64,000 nt of DNA from Micropterus salmoides (lineage: Eukaryota > Chordata > Actinopteri > Centrarchiformes > Centrarchidae): assembly GCF_014851395.1 (NCBI RefSeq), contig NW_024041262.1:12235252-12299251 (forward strand). Reading direction: 5' to 3'. The position numbers were made by a program, and so were the translations under genes. Position 1 is the first letter of the stretch. Each line of letters starts with the position of its first letter. Of this stretch, positions 39,849 through 51,839 are shown in pieces. The notes beneath the pieces were generated by a model. It was not told the DNA's origin. It saw only the letters and a list, made by a program, of their open reading frames with translations, and did not search any database.

Positions 39849-42800
39849 CTAGAGGAGAGTAGATGGGAGGAACAAAAGGGACACATGATCAGATTAGGGT
39901 ATAGCCACGAATGAAACAAGAGAAGAAGTAAGAAAATGGAAAGAGAAGGGTTGCACGTAGAAGATATATGAGAGCAAGACAGATTGGACAGAATATTTGT
40001 TTCTACTGCTCAATTATTGCAAACTAGCACAAATTGCGGCCTGTCATCAGATGATTGCTTTCAGAAAATATTTCCTGAATGTAATTAAGCTTCCTTTTAA
40101 GGTGAAATATTTTACAACAACCAATTATTCTCAGCCCGCCTCCTTAACAACTCGTTTATGACTCCATGCGCTCGATGGAAATGATGGCTCATGAAAAATG
40201 CAGAGGAACAAATTTGCAGTGACAGTGGGGTTGTTCTGCAGCTCCGACATGATGGCTTTCGCAGTCACACAACAGAGATGGATGTGTACAGTCAGAACGC
40301 AGGCCAGCTAAACTAATCACAATGTACTTCCATCACTCTGCATTTGATGTTTGACAGACTTCCTGTCAGCATCCATCCAGCAACATCTGACTAACGGCAC
40401 TCGTAAAACACTCAGTGGTCTTTAAGTTACTTGCAGCACTTGATGCATGCTGGCGAAGCTACAGCAATTCTGTACTTCAAGGTGAGGGACACTGTCAAGT
40501 AATTTACAGCAAATAATAAAATAAGTCTCAATCAGTTTTTTATACCATAAATACTGATATAATTTAACTAGCCTACATACAGCCATTAGATGAGAAATTT
40601 TCATTTTGTTTATTTGCCAGCTACTCATAAATCAAAATATGGCATGTTTCTATGCTGTAAAATTAAGCTCAGTGGAATGTAAATATAGAAAACATCATAA
40701 ATGAAAAGAATGTATCATGTAAATGAGATATCTAAACCATGAACGAAAACGATAGAACGGTACACTGGAGCTGCAAATGTCTTGTTCTTAATTAACTTCA
40801 CTGCTCTTACAACAAACTGAAACAGCTTCATTTCCATTTTCATGCCTTTCCATCTGACAAGGACTCAGTAGCATTTCTCAAAAATCTAACCTGAAGAACT
40901 GTAATGTTTGAAGCTAGCTACAAATGGCTAATGTTAGCTAACAGACAAATCAGTAAACTTTTGTTGGTGACATAATTATAATGGATATAATTAGAGGATA
41001 ACTCATTACATGAGTGCAGCGATTCTTTTCTTGTTTAAAAATGATGGTTTTCATTAATGGTATTATTTTCCTCCTTATGGTTTTGGGTTATGTTCATGGT
41101 TTAGATATCTCATACAAATTTTCATTTAAGAAATGTTTTCCACATTCATATTCCACTGTGCTTAAGTTTGACAGCATATATTACTCTTTTAAAAAACATC
41201 ACTGATATAAAGTATTAAGAACAAAGACTTAGATTTAGTTGTTGTCTATCATTAAGGGCTTGTATTAAAAAATCTGTCAATCAATTTGAGACTGATGGCC
41301 TTGCTTTTTTTACTGTTGGATCATATATTATAGTTAAGATAGAGCAATAAATACAAATATATGTTGTCTACTTAGTGTAAGACAAGGGGTCGAGCCAGTG
41401 GAATATTGTAGTACCCTTGTTTCTGAAGTTATACTTTGTGTTTTGTTTAACTTGTGTACTTCAATACACATCTTAACCCTGAGCCTTGTAATGACATCCC
41501 TTATTAAATGATTTCAACAGCAGCTCTTTTGGCAGAGACTGTTTTTGTGTGTGCTTATGAATGATCTTCAGAGTGTGAAATATGACAGTATCAGTTCCAC
41601 TGTCTGAACAGCAGCCAAAATGCATCTGGCTTTCGTAGTTGGGCCAAATAACACTGCAACAAAAGGACAGGGGAGCAACTCCCAATGCGAGATCCAAAGC
41701 ATTCTTGTCACTAATACGGGATGTTGTTAAAATCCGTGAAGGACGTGTGCCTGGGTTATTGAACAACTTGAATTAAAAAAAAAGTTTTCTCAGCACAACT
41801 GGAGAGATTAAGAGAGAGAGGGGTAGACAGAGAGAGGCAGCATCATGGTCGATGACAGTGGTTGCTAGGCAACAAGGGGCCACGTGAGACTGAAGTCGCT
41901 CTCAATTTGATATTTGCAACAGAGCAGCAGTGGGGCGAAAGGAAGAACAGGCAGAGAGACAGACTCGGACAGAAATTCAGACTCAGAGAGGTAAAGTCAG
42001 GACATCAAATCACTGACAAGTATCAAGTCCAGGATCATTAAAACAGTAGTAACAGTAAAGGTTTATTGCATAAGAGCTGTGAGGTCTGGGCTTGGCTCTT
42101 CTACCAAAATGGGTTTGTTGAGAACATAACACTTTGACAGATCAAACAAGGGAGATGGTGGGACAGTAAAAGGTAAAGAGAGCTAGTCGAAGGGAGGGAG
42201 GGAGCGAGAGAAATAAAGTCTCTTGCCGAGAGATTAGTTTTATTAGTTAATTATTATTATATCATGTTTGCCCCTTCAGCTTTTATTCATTTAACCACTG
42301 CACACTGTTTTGGTGATGAGTAATCAAGGAAGGGACACAATTAATTATTCTTAATATTAACTGAATCTAAACTAAAGTCAAATGTGCCCTTACATGTTTG
42401 GCACTTTGGCTTTAGGAGGGGGAAAAGGGCAGAAACAGTCTCCAAACATACCTTTTAAGCTAAATGAATTGCCACTTGCTATTGGTGCTTAGGGATGGAA
42501 GATTTACTTTTAGGTCACTTTGATAATCTGATAATTTATAGTTTATTTATGGTCAACATTAAATTTTGGGCGCATGGTGACTGTGTTGTTTGATTTGTTT
42601 GAAGTCGGTACCTCCTGTGTTGCTGCCTGTCTCTCCGTGAATCCAGTGGGACTTCGGTTTATTTCAAGTAGAAGACTTTGCCTTATTTTAATAAAAGTTT
42701 CTTTCTTCTGATGTTTGCCGTTTCTTTTCTGGCTTTGCATAATAGACACATTTCTTTTCTCTCAAAAGAGTGCGGTTTCGGGACGTGGAGGACTGAGGTT

Positions 42801-43901
42801 GTGTGTGCCTCACGTGAAAGCTCTGTGTGTGTCAATGGACATGAATGAGGAGACAGGTGTGTAGGGATGCTTGACCTGAGGCATGTCCTGCTGTGATGTG
42901 ATGGTTGTTGGCTTGCTGACGATTATGAAGTCTGGCCAAGTCTTGAATGTGGTGTTCAAGGGTTATAGAGAAGATTACTTTACAAATGACCCACTTTGGA
43001 AAATTGTGAGAGCTGCTAGAAGCAGAATCAACTGATGTTAAATTATCCACTGAGAAATTATGAATGTATTAAAACACACTGTATGTAGGTCACTTTTGAA
43101 ACTGTTAAAAAGCAAGCTCAAGCATAATGTTTCATACCTTTATGAATATTTGACTAATTCTTGGCTCGATTGTTTTGTTTATACTAGTACCTTCATTTGT
43201 GTTAATTTATTCAGTGTTAATGTATTAACATTTTTTATTTGCCATTTGCTTTATTTAACCAGGAAGTCCCCTGAGATTAGGAGGGAGGGGGACCTGACCA
43301 AGATAGATAGACATGTTTTGGACATCTGGAAAGCATACCAAGGCCTAGTGTAAGGTTTCCTTTCACGTGAAATTTTCACCACCTAGCCTATAAATGTTTT
43401 CATCCTTGAAAAAACACCTCACCCATCCATCCAGAAGATGAAAGATATCTCTGTCAGCAGGTTACAACTTGAGGCTTCACCATGACAGTTTTCCCTCTCA
43501 AGTGAAGACATGGCGTTTGATTCATAAACAAACGAGACATACAGTGATTGTTGGCAAATGAATAAGAACCTGCTGCTAAAGCTAAAGGGGCTTTCCTTTC
43601 CCTACAATGTAAGTCAGACAGATGCAGACATTTCAGGATGAAAAGAAGGGTTTTGAGCGGCAATGCCATAATTGTTTGCTGAAGTACATTTGGGAGATTT
43701 TGGAGAATTTACTCAGGCTTTGTCAAAATCGGATTAGTGATTTGTCAGAGATATTACTTAAACAAATGAATAAACACACAAACAAAGGATATGGAAGAAT
43801 CACACAGATGCAGTCGATTCAACAAAGTCGCCTGATATTTTTTGTAAACAAATGCTCCCCCCAAAAAAAACAGTAGTTGCCAAATTCCGTTTTATATTTA
43901 C
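39849..43901 (-). other. Intron 2
   Basis: The 4.05 kb between exons 3 and 2. It is AT-rich with no long ORF and no recognised complete repeat. The stretch around 43250-43290 (TTATTTAACCAGGAAGTCCC) resembles a sequence I associate with dispersed teleost repeats, but I cannot assign it to a family. Confidence 0.75.
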
Positions 43902-44086
43902 CTGCAGGTGGCAGAGTGCAGCCCTTTGGGTGGCTGGTGGCAGCAGCGGGCGGGTTCTTCCTGCGAGGAGGACTCCCACCGATGAAATCCGAGTGATGGA
44001 CCCTGGACACAGTAGGAGACTGGGGGATGCTGGGGAGAGTACGGGACTTCGCCAGTAGGGGTCTCTGCAACTTCCTTTCCAGTGAC
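43902..44086 (-). CDS. Coding exon 2 of the same unidentified gene
   Basis: The exon is 185 nt. The acceptor TTTCTAACCAG is preceded by pyrimidine-rich DNA, and the donor reads GCAG then GTAAAT. It completes Arg40 from exon 1 and encodes about residues 40-101, plus the first base of Gly102. Visible features are SLERKLQ (a short charged stretch), KSRTLPSIPQSP (residues 53-64, a basic plus proline-directed phosphosite-like stretch) and SPPRRKNPP (78-86). The composition is Ser/Pro/Arg-rich and suggests a disordered regulatory region. The entering phase (one base) and leaving phase (one base) match exons 1 and 3. The frame stays open through the donor for a while, but the continuation is AT-rich and not protein-like. 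Confidence 0.82.
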
Positions 44087-46537
44087 CTGGTTAGAAAGCA
44101 TAGACAAGCAAATAGACAATTACATGGGAGCGTTTTGTTTCCAGTCACTAGCAGCCAGTCCATCTATGGAAACTACTATTTTAAAAAAATCTATATTCTA
44201 TATAAGCGCTGTTCTAAACCTTTTAAAATCTGTTCAACCGCTGGTAGATGGTCTGGTGGTCTGGTGGTTTCTGTGGAATGTCTACTCTTTCCATGCTTGC
44301 ACATGGATGTTTGGTTTATGTCACATGAAGTAGTTTTTGGCAAATGTAGAACAATGGTTTTGCTGTAAATGACTCTTCCTTTCTTCTGTATCTAATGAAA
44401 AGATACTATTGGTTGCATAATGGCTAGTACAGTGTTCCTTATTTAAGGCTCAGATAACCTTTGAATACATTTTTGCACCGAGAGAGGGCTGCAGATGGTC
44501 ACTTCCATTGGAAACATAGTAAGAAGGAATCTTTTAATGGTCGGTGTGAACCTGGGAGGGATGATTCCAGCAAGGCAAACCTGGCTTCAAGTAGCTATTG
44601 TTTTAAGACAAACATGGACATTTGTGAACTTTTCCTTTAAGCTATCCCTGTGCAATACAATACCAACACATGTACGCAAACACCCACCCATACACAAACA
44701 TTGGTACGCACACACAGCTTACTGTTAATGAGCAACAAGACAGCAGCTGTATTGATCATTAGTGTAATTACTTCCAACTCAGCATAATCAGTCTGTAGGC
44801 CATTTGGAACACGACCAATAGAAATGGCTTTCTTTGATAGCAGTTGATACCACACATGCTCCAGTGGGACCCCAATCAATAGCCACAATCACAAGATCAG
44901 CTTAACAGCAAATTGGTGACAAGCCACTACACAGTCAAATAATATGCATATATCAACAGCTTTGTCTTAAGGTGGCCTTTGTATTTAAATTGTATTTTCA
45001 AAGAAGACACAGATGAGTGTTTTTTTCCCTATTACTCAAAGTACAAACAGAAACAACACCCCTAGTTTTACCGCAGTATCATGTCATAGCCATACTTTGT
45101 TATGTGTATTTAAGCAGAAAAAAATATATCAGTCAAAACATCTTAGGCAAGTACACAAATCCTAGATTGCCAATATCACATTACATTACAACAGATGTGG
45201 TTAATATTATATAAAATCATCCCTAAAATCCTTGTGTCTCATGTATAATGCAACAGAGATAAAACCTGAACAAAAAACCCCAACAATACTGAGTTACTGC
45301 AGCGAATCCTCCTCCAATGCCAGCTCTGATCAGCGTGATGTGATCAGATTCAATGAAACGTGGCCAGCACTTCAGACATCAGAGTCTGTCTGGCAGAAGT
45401 GGAAGATGTCTGACTTCCCTCTTTTTCAAGTTTAGGTGCAGAACACATGATCTGAGGCTTGAAATCAGTCAGGGACGTGCAAGCTGAGCTCCCCCAGGTT
45501 TGTGTGTCCTGACATTTGCAGGGTTTCAGCCTTTGATTTATGCTGAGATTTATTTATTTAAATTACTGAGCTGAGGTTTGTTTTGAGGTTCGTTTGTCTT
45601 ATTCTGATTTAGAATTAGACTATGATTGCATATAAATGTCTCATATGTGGCGAAAAGGGCTTTAATACTGGTAACTGTGGCAAAACAATTTCACGTCATT
45701 ACCCAATGAGCATATTTAATCAAATATCATCAGCATTATCTGACGTAAGCCACCCAATTCCATATCCTTTGATCTATGCATGGAATCATATCTAATCCAT
45801 TAAAGGCTTGACTTACAATACAAGATTATTAATCATTAATTCAGCATGTAGCATCATTCAGTTGTATATGCATTACACATTAAATTGCAATGTTCTTAGT
45901 GCCAGCATGCTTTTATAAGCTACTTGTTTCATTTTACAGACAAGTGCTCCTGAGTAAAACTCTAAATCTGCCTGTGTTCGAGTGAAATACTTCAGTTCTC
46001 TTTAAACTCTCTCAGATGTCTGGCTCAGGATGTGTTTTCAGGCTTGGGGCTATTTATCACCAGGGAGCTATCAGGTGAACCGACAGCCAGTTCTATGTCA
46101 GCATATCTAAAGGCTTGAGAAGCACTGACATACAGTATGCCCGCTGTCAGCTAGTAAACGACTCCCCTGATAGAGGAGGTGGGTGTTGCAGTTGTGAATA
46201 TTTGACCTGGGATCAGAGAATCCCTGAATGAGATTCAAAGCAGAGACGTGGAGGACGCGGGACAGTCTGATGATGAATGATGCTTTTGTAGTGCTGAAGA
46301 TCAGAGGAAGAGCTGGTAATGGCTGTGTACATGCAGGTACACTGTAGCACACACACATACACACTTTGATGGTATTAGAAACAGGCAGGTCTCTCACTTC
46401 ACAGCAATCCATACTGACTTGCATGAAAATAAACATTTGCCTGAAGCACACACACAAGCATACACACACATCTTACAGTTGGCATAAGATGAAATATCTC
46501 AGGGTCCATCGGTAAAAACACATGCATACACATACAA

Positions 46538-46539
<2 letters not shown>

Positions 46540-46574
<35 letters not shown>
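46540..46574 (+). repeat. (AC)n microsatellite
   Basis: About seventeen AC units, 140 bp outside the (AGGAG)n that borders the Tx1 LINE. Confidence 0.96.
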
Positions 46575-46577
<3 letters not shown>

Positions 46578-46711
46578 GGTCTCCCATCAACACATCATGA
46601 TGATAACACACTGGGCTGAACAGCCGGCCCAGGCCACTCTGACAATTTGTGCCTCAATCATCCTACAAACCTGTTGCTTAGCGACTCTGTCTATAACAAC
46701 AGGGGGGGGGC

Positions 46712-46747
46712 AGGAGAGGAGAGGAGAGGAGAGGAGAGGAGAGGAGA
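46712..46747 (+). repeat. (AGGAG)n pentanucleotide microsatellite, 3' flank of the Tx1 LINE
   Basis: About seven perfect AGGAG units directly abutting the 3' end of the LINE (CTCCT on the LINE strand). A G9 run precedes it. Confidence 0.95.
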
Positions 46748-46849
46748 CTTTGACTTTTACCAATACTTTATTGGCACAACTACATAATTTAAAAAACCAT
46801 TACCTAATCATCACAATACAAAAGCCAACAGCTAGCTAAAAGACAGACA

Positions 46850-48360
46850 TAAAGACTCCTGATCCACCGAACATAGCACATCTTTTTCACCCCAAAACGT
46901 CACAAATTTATCCACTCTGTCAGTCATTTTTGCAAAAGCAAACTCCACCTTTAGCCGGGCCTCAACCAGGCCTTTGACTATCAGCTCAGCATCTCATGAA
47001 GCCAAACCTTTACCCTTGTTTTTTCTTGATAACCATATAGCCAGTTTAACTTGTCCTAGCAAGAAGTTCAATATGCTAATTTTCTTTTTTGAGGCAGGTT
47101 TATACTTAAGACCAAATATGAAAACACAGTCATTAAAATCCTCACTTAATCCATAAACCATTTTTTTTGTTAAGGAGAGAACCCTGTTTAACCTGGGGCA
47201 TCTCAGCCACAAAGGCTCCAGAGTTTCCTCCTGGGAGAGGCAGCTCGTGCTAGTTGTGGCGTCAATGTGTGCCACATATCTGTTTGTAGCCACCGCCCCA
47301 TGCACAATCCTCCACTGGACATGTGAGTGCGTTTCGCGATGGGGGCCTTATACAGGGACCTCCAGCTGCCCCCGCCGGGAAGAACCCGGTGCAAACACCT
47401 TTGACCACTTTAATTCTTTCAGTTCTGCCAATGCAGCCAGGTTAAGGACTTTAACACTTGTGATGTACAGCGTCTTTCTATTTATTCCACTGAACGTTCC
47501 ACATTCCGCTGCTTTAAGGGACATTAGTGACCCTCCTCTCTCCTTCCAATCTTCAATAGCGGTGAAACCTTCAACTCAGGGAACTCCTTCTCATGAGTGG
47601 CCTCCAGAGGGTTTTTTCTCTCCCCAACGCTGCCCTAATATGACCAGGGGGTGCCGACCTGACCTCCTCAGTAAGTGTTTCAAACAGTCGGATTGATTTT
47701 ATTCCAGTCTCAAGACTCATCTCTTCTGCGGATTTCCATCGTCCATTGGACAACAAATCAGACAGCTTCAATAAACCTGCTTGTTTTATAACTCTCTGTA
47801 TGCTTGGCGAATTCAGGAGTTTGCTGTTGATGATGAAATTCAAAAGAAGCGGTTCTTCTCCAATACTCCCATAAGGTTGTGTTCCATCTCCATCAAAAGC
47901 ACTCTACTGATATCTAACAGAAAGAGGAGCTTATCATAAGTTAGATTCGTAATTCCTCTTAAAAGCATGGCAGCTATCTCCGTCCACAGTATTCTTTTCT
48001 TGTATAGCAGGCATTGTGCTGACTGTAAACGAAAAGCCGCAATCCGACTGCGGATTGTCTATCAGACCCTGACCACCGTCTGCACCGTCGGCAGGTAAAG
48101 TACACCCTCAGGTGGTTCTAGAACAGCAGAACAGTGCCAGAGCATGGAAGCAATCAGATTGTTTGCAACCAGAACTCTTCCCCTATAAGACAGCTGAGGC
48201 AGGACCCAGGTCACACACCTTTTCCACAACTCCCTCCCTGTTTTTCTTTTGGAAAAGTTCATTTCCCAGATAAACACTTAAGAGCTTTATTCCCTCTATG
48301 TTCCACTCCAGACCTGCAGGAAGTCTCGGGGGTCCTGTACCTTCCCACTGGCCCAAAATA
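46850..48360 (-). pseudogene. ORF2 C-terminal half of the Tx1-like LINE
   Basis: Post-catalytic part of the reverse transcriptase and the C-terminal domain, spread over several frames. Recognisable blocks are KRCVTWVLPQLSYRGRVLVA (about 48230-48150), a middle block at 47843-47571, and HGAVATNRYVAHIDATTSTS with the following cysteine and RCPRL region (47305-47000). Frameshifts and stops separate the blocks. The inferred role in the ancestor was target-primed reverse transcription; this copy is inactive. Confidence 0.65.
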
Positions 48361-48364
48361 TAGC

Positions 48365-49232
48365 TAGAGCCCGAACGATTTGCTGGACGATATTATCGGC
48401 CGATATGAGCTAATTGCATTTAATCGGCATCGGCCGTTTATAACAGCAGATATATGACTATTAAAAAAGAAACACAGATTCAGATACTTCACTCATGTCA
48501 TGGGTGTTGCATAGTTTGCCCACCAGAGCGCGCTGCAGCTGTTAACTACACTGCCTCACAACAAAAACCACAGAAGAAGTTGACCGGAGTCTACTGGCGC
48601 CAGCCTGCAGCATGTAGACACACAGAGGGCTGTGTTAATATAGCTAACTATAATCAGAGCCGTAACGTAATCGTAGACGGCATGATTTAGACAGAATGGT
48701 GGTTAAGAAATGGTTTCACGTAGCTTTGGTTAGAATTAAAGAGTGCTGGTAAAGGGATGAACTTGATGTGAATGTGCTACATTGAAATTATGGCAGATTA
48801 TGTGTGAAGTGAAACACACATGATTATTCTCTCTCACTGAAAAAGTTGCACCTTCCAGCAGCAAATACCTAATGATGTGCAATTGTTTACATGTTCACTT
48901 TTTGAGACTGTAATCGATTTTATTAACATCGTACGAGCGCTACATCCTTACACAGACAAGCCAGTTCAGGACTCCACCATGAGTTAGGGTTTGTCTTCAG
49001 TCCGGACCAAAATGGCATAGAAGAGACACTATCTCAGAGTTACAAGAATACAAACGGCTAACAAAGGTTTTATAGCCCACATACATACCAGCTTTCAATA
49101 TCGGCCTGTTCTAAATGTAGTTTATACATTAAAGGGGTCTACTCTCAAAATCGAAATATTGGCTCATAAATCGGCTCCTTTTCACTTTAATATCGGCATC
49201 GGCCCCCAAAAACCCATATCGGTCGGGCTCTA
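48365..49232. mobile_element. hAT-like element inserted in the Tx1 LINE
   Basis: 868-bp insertion with terminal inverted repeats TAGAGCCCGA at the left (48365-48374) and TCGGGCTCTA at the right (49223-49232). It is flanked by an 8-bp target-site duplication with one mismatch, aatatagc (48357-48364) and aatataac (49233-49240). The 8-bp duplication and short TIR fit hAT transposons. The ends carry several GATATCGGC/CGGCCGATA-type sub-terminal repeats, as seen in fish hAT elements. No transposase is visible, so it is non-autonomous. The LINE reading resumes on either side. Confidence 0.85.
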
Positions 49233-49408
49233 AATATAACCCTCACATTTAGCCCAGTTTACCTTTGCAGATGATGCATGCTCAAAAAGGGATAAGTTCT
49301 GAATAATAACCTTGATATCCTTTTTTTGTTTAATGAAAACTGTGACATCATCTGCGTAGGCACTCAATACAACACCACACTGATTTTCCATCTTCAGTCC
49401 CACCAGAC

Positions 49409-49653
49409 TTGGCTCAGGATGTAGTGCCCGTTAATCAGAAGGTTGGCGGTTCAATCCCTGTCCCCTCCAGGCTGCATGTCGAAGTGTCCTTGGGCAAGAT
49501 ACTGAACCCCGAACTGCCCCTGTTCTGCCAGTGTGTGAATGTAAGTTTCTGTTTGAGCACTTAGGCTCAGTGTATGAATGGTGAATGCAAATGTAGTGTA
49601 AGAGTGGTTGAAAAAGACTAGAAAGGTGCTATACAAATACAGAGCATTTACAT
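49409..49653 (+). repeat. tRNA-derived SINE inside the Tx1 LINE
   Basis: The head TTGGCTCAGGATGTAGTGCC is an A-box-like sequence and GGCGGTTCAATCCC is a B-box-like sequence. The core GCATGTCGAAGTGTCCTTGG continues with GCAAGATACTGAACCCC. The tail ends GTGCTATACAAATACAGAGC, all as in a common teleost tRNA-derived SINE. It is the same family as the copy at 59113-59423, opposite orientation. It sits exactly where the RT palm segment of the LINE is missing, and no clear target-site duplication is seen. Confidence 0.75.
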
Positions 49654-49849
49654 TACAAAGTAGTGAGACCGGCCTCCAATTCTTTAGAAGTCCCAGGTCT
49701 CCCTTCTTAGGTAAGAGCGATAACACAGCTCTTGTACAACTGGTTGAACTTTGAAAACATCATGCAAGTCCTTCTTCAAGAGCTCCCAAAAACAATTGTA
49801 GAACTCAGAAGAAAGTCCATCAATGCCGGGCAAGCGTCCAAGACATTTC

Positions 49850-50195
49850 ATCTGTCCAGCACAAGGGTAAAATCCCTCTCCAAATCTGATGAAGTTTGCG
49901 TAGGATCGTTCAAAAACATATAAGCCTGTCTGCGAAGAGACTGCACGTGCTGCAAATTAGCGTCCTTACACCCTAAATTAATAGTTCGAAAACTGCTTGC
50001 AAATTTTCCAAACCTTAATAGCTCTTTCTCCACCACTTCGTTTGGGATGAATGGAGGGATTCCCGATACAGTAACCCAGGTGGAAGGAACAGCCAGAGGG
50101 GTGACACTTATTAGACAGTCACTTAATATGACGCCGTTCTGAACCAGCACATGGACAAAGCGTTCTTCTTTCAGAAACACGACAGCCTTGTTCAT
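49850..50195 (-). pseudogene. ORF1 fragment of the Tx1-like LINE
   Basis: About 115 codons without a stop. It contains TWVTVSGIPPFIPNEVVEKE, then a RFGKFASSFRTI segment and LRRQAYMFL, matching the RRM-like middle of ORF1 proteins in Tx1-type LINEs (nucleic-acid binding, part of the retrotransposition particle). Upstream codons in the same element continue the similarity but contain stops. Downstream the reading runs straight into RT sequence, so the zinc-knuckle part of ORF1 and the ORF2 endonuclease appear deleted. Confidence 0.65.
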
Positions 50196-50522
50196 ACAAG
50201 CTCCGTAGGTTATGTTGCCATAACCAATTTGTTCTCCAACACTTACAAAACTTCCTCCACAGTAAAATGGGGATCAGCTACAATCCTTGCTCCATGTCTG
50301 ATTTACATTTTCGACATGTCCACAACCAGACAGCAATCAGCCCTTTTTTTTCTTTCTATTTTTTTCAATCCGCGTAATAAAGTATTAATTCCCCTTACCT
50401 TATCATGCAGAACATGAAGCGGAAATCAGAGACAAAACAAAGTAAATTAACTCCAAACTCATTCACCACCACACACTCCCTCACACGCTCTCTCACACCA
50501 CCAAACTCGCAGCATGCAGTGC

Positions 50523-50548
50523 AGGAGAGGAGAGGAGAGGAGGAGAGG
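50523..50548 (+). repeat. (AGGAG)n microsatellite, 5' flank of the Tx1 LINE
   Basis: About four AGGAG units followed by GAGAGGG, same unit and strand as the tract at 46712-46747. Confidence 0.9.
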
Positions 50549-51839
50549 GCTTATTTTTGCTACCCAGCAGCAATCTGCATTTTCACAAAAACAATGTCTT
50601 GCCCGAAGTTGTAAGAACCAAGTGCATTGCATGTTTTCTGGTGCCAGTGTCTGGTGCTGCAGTCAAGGGAGACAGCTCACTTTCTTTGTCAGTCTGCGTG
50701 TGCAACACCGTTACGTGTAAAAAAATAAAATACAACAGTAAATGAATATGTTTTAAAAAAAAATTGAATGACAGACAACAAGGTGAATAAGAGAAGGAAG
50801 AGGAGAGATGGCAAAACAATAGAGGACGATGCAATGGTGACGTGTGAAAGTACACTCTGTGTGAAAAATAAACTCCGTGTGAAAATACTTGCTGAAATAG
50901 GATAATGAGTTTATTTGAGCACAAACACACTCTGTGCATGCTTTTGAGTGCTCATCCTCTGGCTCTTTGGTCTCTTCCTTCTGTGTCTTCTCGTGCTTGA
51001 CTGACAATTAGAAGAGCTCAGAAGACCTTGCAAAAGCTTCTGTTCTCTTTCTCACTGCGGGCTACAATATGCCTTGCTCCCACTTCCACAAGAACAGGTT
51101 TTAGTGCAACATATGTACAACAATTTGTATTAGTGACCTATTTTAATGCTAAAATTAGCACATGAAACCACCTGACTGACTGAAACTGCAACTGGTGAAG
51201 TATTTTCCCAACCCTGACACTAAAACCTATTTCTGAGCAGCTGAGTAGAGTAATGCCTGGTTAGTTTACACCCTCCAACCTTGATTCAAGCCGCTGTACA
51301 TGATGTCAAATCATCATTAAGGCTTGGCTAAATGGGAGTCAGTTTCCAGTAGCTTGATGAATGCTGTGTGATGGTAAATGGCTCTGTTGATGAATGCAGT
51401 CGCTGTAGTGAGAACTATCCAAGGTGCTGAATCAACTTGGAACACAAGCGTACAGAGTAGGACTTGCACATCTTCATATTTCTTTTTACTCACATTCTTG
51501 TTGAGTTTTCATGAAACTATCTGTGAGACGATTTCAGGTATATGATTAAACCATTTTATGATTTAACACAGACTGAAACAATTGAGACTAATTAGTACTA
51601 TTGATCTTTCTTCTGTTTTCTAATCTTGAACATTCAGCTACTGGCACATGAACAAGGTAGCCAGTTAAAAAGCATACAGTTACTCATTCATAGACCAAAC
51701 TTACAGCTTGGCACAGAGCCATTCATTAACAATGTTTTCGCTCTGTCTGGATGCGGATGTGTGTTTTGGGGGCTTCTTTTTCTTCTTTTTTACTTCTCTT
51801 CTCTACCTCTCACAATCCCATTCTATCTGACCACTATAT

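Larger units (their letters stand above)
46748..50522 (-). mobile_element. Tx1-group non-LTR retrotransposon, rearranged and nested
   Basis: LINE on the minus strand bounded by (AGGAG)n at both ends. From its 5' end: a short 5' UTR, then ORF1-like coding (about 50195-49850, with VSGIPPFIPNEVVEKELLRF as in Tx1 ORF1 proteins), then directly the N-terminal reverse-transcriptase segment (GRLPGIDGLSSEFY at about 49850-49800, LLPKKGDLGLLKNWRPVSLL at about 49730-49670). A SINE follows (about 49409-49653), then the RT catalytic box YADD (49347-49358, in a SAYADDVTVF context), a hAT-like insertion, and the thumb/C-terminal domain (about 48277-46860, for example RVLVANNLIASMLWH and HGAVATNRYVAHID). The endonuclease, the ORF1 C-terminus and the RT segment between the N-terminal RT block and YADD are absent, and frames are broken. 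The element is dead. The Tx1-group assignment rests on motif recognition. Confidence 0.8.

Noticed and set aside
41473..41766. 97-codon minus-strand ORF considered as an extra exon in intron 2
   Set aside because: Exons 2 and 3 already join in phase. No acceptor/donor pair was found that would add it in frame.
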